A DNA stretch of 8,884 bases from an uncultured Oscillospiraceae bacterium. Lineage in GTDB: Bacteria; Bacillota_A; Clostridia; Oscillospirales; Oscillospiraceae. The stretch is taken from NCBI GenBank assembly GCA_944386965.1, contig CALXDE010000248.1, positions 1 to 8,884 of the forward strand, in the 5' to 3' direction. Of the stretch, positions 6,312 to 8,884 are shown in pieces. Numbering within the stretch: position 1 is the first letter of the stretch; each line of letters starts with the position of its first letter. Position numbers and translations under genes: made by a program. The notes beneath the pieces are model-generated. The model was given only the letters and a program-made list of their open reading frames with translations. It was not told the DNA's origin and made no database searches.

Positions 6312-6345
6312 CCCCGCCGGTCTGCCGGGCTTCGCGCCGGTGGGG
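6312..6345. repeat. Dyad between the divergent promoters, candidate shared operator
   Basis: The arms CCCCGCCGG (6312-6320) and CCGGTGGGG (6337-6345) match as an inverted repeat with one G-T position. GCCGG occurs three times inside it (6316-6320, 6324-6328, 6336-6340). It sits directly upstream of the minus-strand -35 and about 30 bases upstream of the plus-strand -35, where a regulator could act on both genes. No known binding motif was recognised, and GC-rich DNA makes such dyads fairly common. Confidence 0.35.
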
Positions 6346-6375
6346 AAAAACCGTGACTTTTTTTGAAAATCGCCA

Positions 6376-6404
6376 TTGACGAAATCCGTTTCTTTCAGTA
6401 TTAT
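6376..6404 (+). promoter_or_regulatory. Sigma-A-type promoter for the zinc-ribbon/Ig protein
   Basis: -35 TTGACG (6376-6381), a 17-base spacer and -10 TATTAT (6399-6404), each one base from consensus. Transcription should start near 6411, leaving a leader of about 26 bases that holds the AGGAGG ribosome site at 6422-6427, nine bases before the ATG. Confidence 0.8.
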
Positions 6405-6436
6405 GTAAAGTAGTATGCCACAGGAGGTCCCACCAT

Positions 6437-7336
6437 ATGGAGATGCGCAAATGTGATGTCTGCGGGGAGGAGTATTCGGCGACCTATCGCTCCTGCCCGT
6501 TTTGTGAGGAACAGGAGGCCATCCGCCGGGGCAAGCCCATCCACCGCCACAGCAGCGACTTCCGCAACCGCCGGGGCGGACACGCCCTGGGGGTGCTGGC
6601 GCTGGTTTTGGCTCTGGTGGTGATTGGCGCCGGGGCGGTGGGCTTCTTCGGGGAGAACATCGCCCAGGCCCTGGGAATGCGGGAACCCACCAACGCCGAG
6701 GACGGGGCGGACCAGGACGCCGGCAGCCTGCCCCCCTCCGACTCCGGCGCCGATGAGCCGGAGGACGGCGTCATGCCCAGCGCCGATGACAGCCAGGGCG
6801 CGAAGCCGGAAAACGGGGGCGACTCCCAGCCGGCCACGCCCCCCAGCACCCCGGTGGCCCTGAGCAGCGAGGACTTCACCCTGACCGCTTCCAACGGCCT
6901 GCAGTATACGCTCAAGGCCTCCGGCGGCAGCGGAGAGTACACCTGGACCACCGCTGACCCCAGCGTGGCCACCGTGTCGGAGAGCGGTCTGGTCACCGGC
7001 GTGGGCAACGGAAACACGGAGGTCACCGTCACCGACGGGTTCACCTCCGCGGTCTGTATCGTCCGCATCAAGGGGATCACCGCCGGTACGACAACCCCCT
7101 CCGGCTCCAGCAATCTCTCCCTGAATCGGGAGGATATGACCATGCCGGCGGGCGGAACGCCCTTCCAGCTGAAGGTCAGCGGCACCACCTCGGCGGTGAC
7201 CTGGAGCATCGCGGACGCCTCCATTGCCACCATCGACGCCGACGGCACCGTCCATTTCCTCAAAAAGGGCACCACCACCGCCACGGCCACCGTGGACGGA
7301 CAGACCCTCCAGTGCATTGTCCGGGTCACCGGATGA
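6437..7336 (+). CDS. Zinc-ribbon, single-pass membrane protein with two bacterial Ig-like (Big_2-type) domains
   Basis: No named gene is recognised. The 299-residue product has a clear domain order: an N-terminal zinc ribbon (CDVC at 6-9, CPFC at 20-23), a basic stretch (RNRR, 43-46), one hydrophobic helix (about 49-71), an acidic Asp/Pro/Ser-rich linker (about 73-138), and two Ig-like repeats (about 140-213 and 226-298). The repeats align with each other: a Trp (170, 256) before an ADPSVAT/ADASIAT motif, a G-rich turn, and a Cys in VCIVRIKG/QCIVRVTG (Cys207, Cys293). The positive-inside rule places the zinc ribbon in the cytoplasm and the Ig domains outside; there is no cleavable signal or sortase motif. 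ATG at 6437 has AGGAGG nine bases upstream. It is monocistronic, between its own promoter and a terminator. It may be a surface adhesin-like, cell-wall-binding or sensing protein; function is unknown. Confidence 0.85.
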   Translation: MEMRKCDVCGEEYSATYRSCPFCEEQEAIRRGKPIHRHSSDFRNRRGGHALGVLALVLALVVIGAGAVGFFGENIAQALGMREPTNAEDGADQDAGSLPPSDSGADEPEDGVMPSADDSQGAKPENGGDSQPATPPSTPVALSSEDFTLTASNGLQYTLKASGGSGEYTWTTADPSVATVSESGLVTGVGNGNTEVTVTDGFTSAVCIVRIKGITAGTTTPSGSSNLSLNREDMTMPAGGTPFQLKVSGTTSAVTWSIADASIATIDADGTVHFLKKGTTTATATVDGQTLQCIVRVTG

Positions 7337-7353
7337 GCGCTGCCTTTGACGCG

Positions 7354-7381
7354 AAAACCCGCCCACGGAGGGCGGGTTTTT
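7354..7381 (+). terminator. Intrinsic terminator after the zinc-ribbon/Ig gene
   Basis: An 11-base perfect stem (7354-7364 with 7370-7380), a five-base loop ACGGA, and a T run (7377-7381, then GTT). It begins 17 bases after the stop codon. The A run on the left and the T run on the right make it symmetric, but the only plausible user is the plus-strand gene. Confidence 0.92.
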
Positions 7382-7382
7382 G

Positions 7383-7411
7383 TTGCGCCGCGACTGCGGC
7401 TGTGATACAAT
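7383..7411 (+). promoter_or_regulatory. Probable promoter for the ABC exporter
   Basis: A good extended -10, TGA then TACAAT (7406-7411), with a weak -35 TTGCGC (7383-7388) at 17 bases. An inverted repeat GCCGC/GCGGC (7387-7391 and 7396-7400) occupies the spacer and could be a regulator site. Transcription should start near 7418, about 38 bases before the ATG. Confidence 0.55.
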
Positions 7412-7455
7412 AAAGGGCTGAAATAAGACTTTTCATCATCAGGGAGAATCATGCC

Positions 7456-8884
7456 ATGACCACCAAGGATTTTCAAACCCGGGGAACCCTCTCCATCTTT
7501 TTCCACTACTTCAAGGCCCACCGCCGGCTCTTCGCCCTGGACATGACCTGCGCCTTTTTCATGTCCCTGGTGGACCTGTCCTTCCCCTATGTGTCCCGGA
7601 CCTGTATGTATGACCTGCTGCCCAACAACCTGTACGGCACGTTTTTCGCCGTGATGGGCATTATGCTGGCGGCCTACATCCTCCGGGCGGGCCTGCAGTA
7701 CACCGTGTGCTACTGGGGACACACCTTCGGCATTCTGGTGGAGGCGGACATCCGCCGGGACCTCTTCACCCACCTGCAGACCCTCTCCTTCGGATTTTAC
7801 GACAAGAACCGCACGGGCCATCTCATGAGCCGGATGACCGCGGAGCTCTTTGACATCACGGAGCTGGCCCACCACGGGCCGGAGGATCTGTTCATCTCCG
7901 TGGTCACCGTGGTGGGGGCCGTGGTCATCATGTTCACCATCCAGTGGCAGCTGGCCCTGGTGGTGGCGGTGCTGATCCCCCTGGCGGTGGTCATCACCAT
8001 GCTCAATCGCCGCGCCATGGCCGAGGCGTCCCGGGGCGTCAAGCGGCAGATGGCCGGCATCAACGCGGACCTGGAGAGCAGCCTCTCCGGCATGCGCACG
8101 GCCAAGGCCTTCTCCAACGAGCAGGCGGAGGCGGACAAGTTCGACCACGCCAACGAGCAGTTCAAGACCTCCAAGCGGAAATTCCACAAGGCCATGGGCC
8201 GATTCAACGCCACCATGGACTTTTTCCTGTGCCTGCTGCCCCTGGCGGTGATCGCCGTGGGGGGCCTGCTGATCATGGACGGCCGGATGACCTATGTGGA
8301 CCTCATCACCTTCAACCTCTATATCAGCACCTTTGTCAACCCCATGCGGAAGATGGCCAACTTCAACGAGCTCTTTGCCAACGGCTTCGCCGGCCTTGGC
8401 CGCTTTATTGAGATCATGCGCATCGAGCCCGAGCTCAAGGACAAGCCCGACGCCAGGGAGCTGGCGGATGTCAAGGGCGACATCCAGCTCCATAACGTGA
8501 GCTTCTCCTACGAGCGGGACGACACGGAGGTCCTCCACCACATCGATCTCCACGTCCTCCCCGGCGAGACGGTGGCGGTGGTGGGGCCCTCCGGCGGCGG
8601 CAAGACCACCCTGTGCAACCTGATCCCCCGGTTCTACGACGTAAGCGAGGGCAGCGTCGCCATCGACGGGCTGGATGTCCGGGATGTGAAGCAGAAGAGC
8701 CTGCGGCGCAACGTGGGAGTGGTGCAGCAGGATGTGTTCCTCTTCGCCGCCAGCATTATGGAGAACATCCGCTACGGCCGGCCCGACGCCACCACCGACG
8801 AGGTGATCCAGGCCGCCAAGCAGGCGGAGATCTACGACGATATCATGGCCATGCCCCAGGGCTTTGAAACCTATGTGGGAGAGC
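7456..8884 (+). CDS. ABC exporter half-transporter (fused permease and ATPase), cut by window end
   Basis: A type I (MsbA/LmrA-like) exporter subunit with transmembrane and nucleotide-binding domains in one chain; 476 codons are visible and the frame is open at the window end. Six hydrophobic segments lie at about 26-46, 61-80, 145-163, 166-184, 255-274 and 281-296. The coupling-helix region GFYDKNRTGHLMSRM (113-127) is typical. In the ATPase part, Tyr352 in FSY is the likely A-loop residue, Walker A is GPSGGGKTT (377-385, Lys383), and Gln425 is the likely Q-loop residue in VVQQDVFLF. The signature LSGGQ, Walker B and switch histidine lie beyond the edge, so activity cannot be judged. The ATG at 7456 has AGGGAG (7441-7446) nine bases upstream. 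It follows a terminator and has its own promoter. It could be a homodimer or pair with a second half encoded downstream; substrate unknown. Confidence 0.93.
   Translation, partial: MTTKDFQTRGTLSIFFHYFKAHRRLFALDMTCAFFMSLVDLSFPYVSRTCMYDLLPNNLYGTFFAVMGIMLAAYILRAGLQYTVCYWGHTFGILVEADIRRDLFTHLQTLSFGFYDKNRTGHLMSRMTAELFDITELAHHGPEDLFISVVTVVGAVVIMFTIQWQLALVVAVLIPLAVVITMLNRRAMAEASRGVKRQMAGINADLESSLSGMRTAKAFSNEQAEADKFDHANEQFKTSKRKFHKAMGRFNATMDFFLCLLPLAVIAVGGLLIMDGRMTYVDLITFNLYISTFVNPMRKMANFNELFANGFAGLGRFIEIMRIEPELKDKPDARELADVKGDIQLHNVSFSYERDDTEVLHHIDLHVLPGETVAVVGPSGGGKTTLCNLIPRFYDVSEGSVAIDGLDVRDVKQKSLRRNVGVVQQDVFLFAASIMENIRYGRPDATTDEVIQAAKQAEIYDDIMAMPQGFETYVGE

Noticed and set aside
6209..6376. 56-residue N-terminal extension of the MBL-fold hydrolase
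   Set aside because: It overlaps the gene's own promoter and leader hairpin, and AAGGAGG is placed exactly for the ATG at 6208.
6484..8553. Minus-strand open frame of 689 codons spanning the zinc-ribbon/Ig gene, its terminator and the ABC exporter
   Set aside because: It crosses a promoter and terminator and is antisense to two supported genes. The His/Gly-rich translation has no recognisable domain.
1..8884. Search for tRNA, rRNA, CRISPR array, insertion sequence, phage or defence genes
   Set aside because: No spaced direct-repeat array, transposase-like protein, terminal inverted repeats or RNA-gene signature was seen on either strand by reading.

Overview
The window looks like chromosomal DNA of a GC-rich Gram-positive anaerobe. 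Three things suggest this: Firmicutes-type ribosome binding sites (AAGGAG/AGGAGG), sigma-A-like promoters (TTGACA / TACAAT), and a fatty-acid gene cluster that uses the flavoprotein enoyl reductase FabK and a multi-subunit acetyl-CoA carboxylase. The GC-rich codon use and gene order would suit the Oscillospiraceae (Flavonifractor/Lawsonibacter-like). That placement is inference, because nothing here is a taxonomic marker. No tRNA, rRNA, CRISPR array, insertion sequence or phage gene was seen.

Left part (1-5204, all minus strand, so read right to left): a fatty-acid initiation operon. A strong promoter (5177-5204) drives acpP, then a hairpin (4809-4840), then accB, accC, accD, accA, fabH and the start of fabK, which runs off the left edge. 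The products are the acyl carrier protein, the complete four-subunit acetyl-CoA carboxylase that makes malonyl-CoA, the KAS III that condenses acetyl-CoA with malonyl-ACP, and the last reductase of each elongation round. Genes from accB onward are nearly gapless. Two junctions are ATGA stop/start overlaps, and a third overlaps by 8 or 29 bases depending on the accA start. The hairpin between acpP and accB is placed to let acpP be expressed above the rest.

Middle part (5300-6436): a minus-strand metallo-beta-lactamase-fold hydrolase of unknown substrate, then a 228-base divergent control region. That region holds one promoter for each direction, a dyad between the two promoters, and a GC-rich hairpin in the hydrolase leader.

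Right part (6437-8884, plus strand): an unusual membrane protein (N-terminal zinc ribbon, one transmembrane helix, acidic linker, two bacterial Ig-like repeats) closed by a clear intrinsic terminator. After it comes a separately promoted ABC exporter half-transporter, cut by the window end before its signature motif.

Most of the window is housekeeping. The least ordinary items are the zinc-ribbon/Ig membrane protein, the acpP-accB hairpin and the structured divergent intergenic region.
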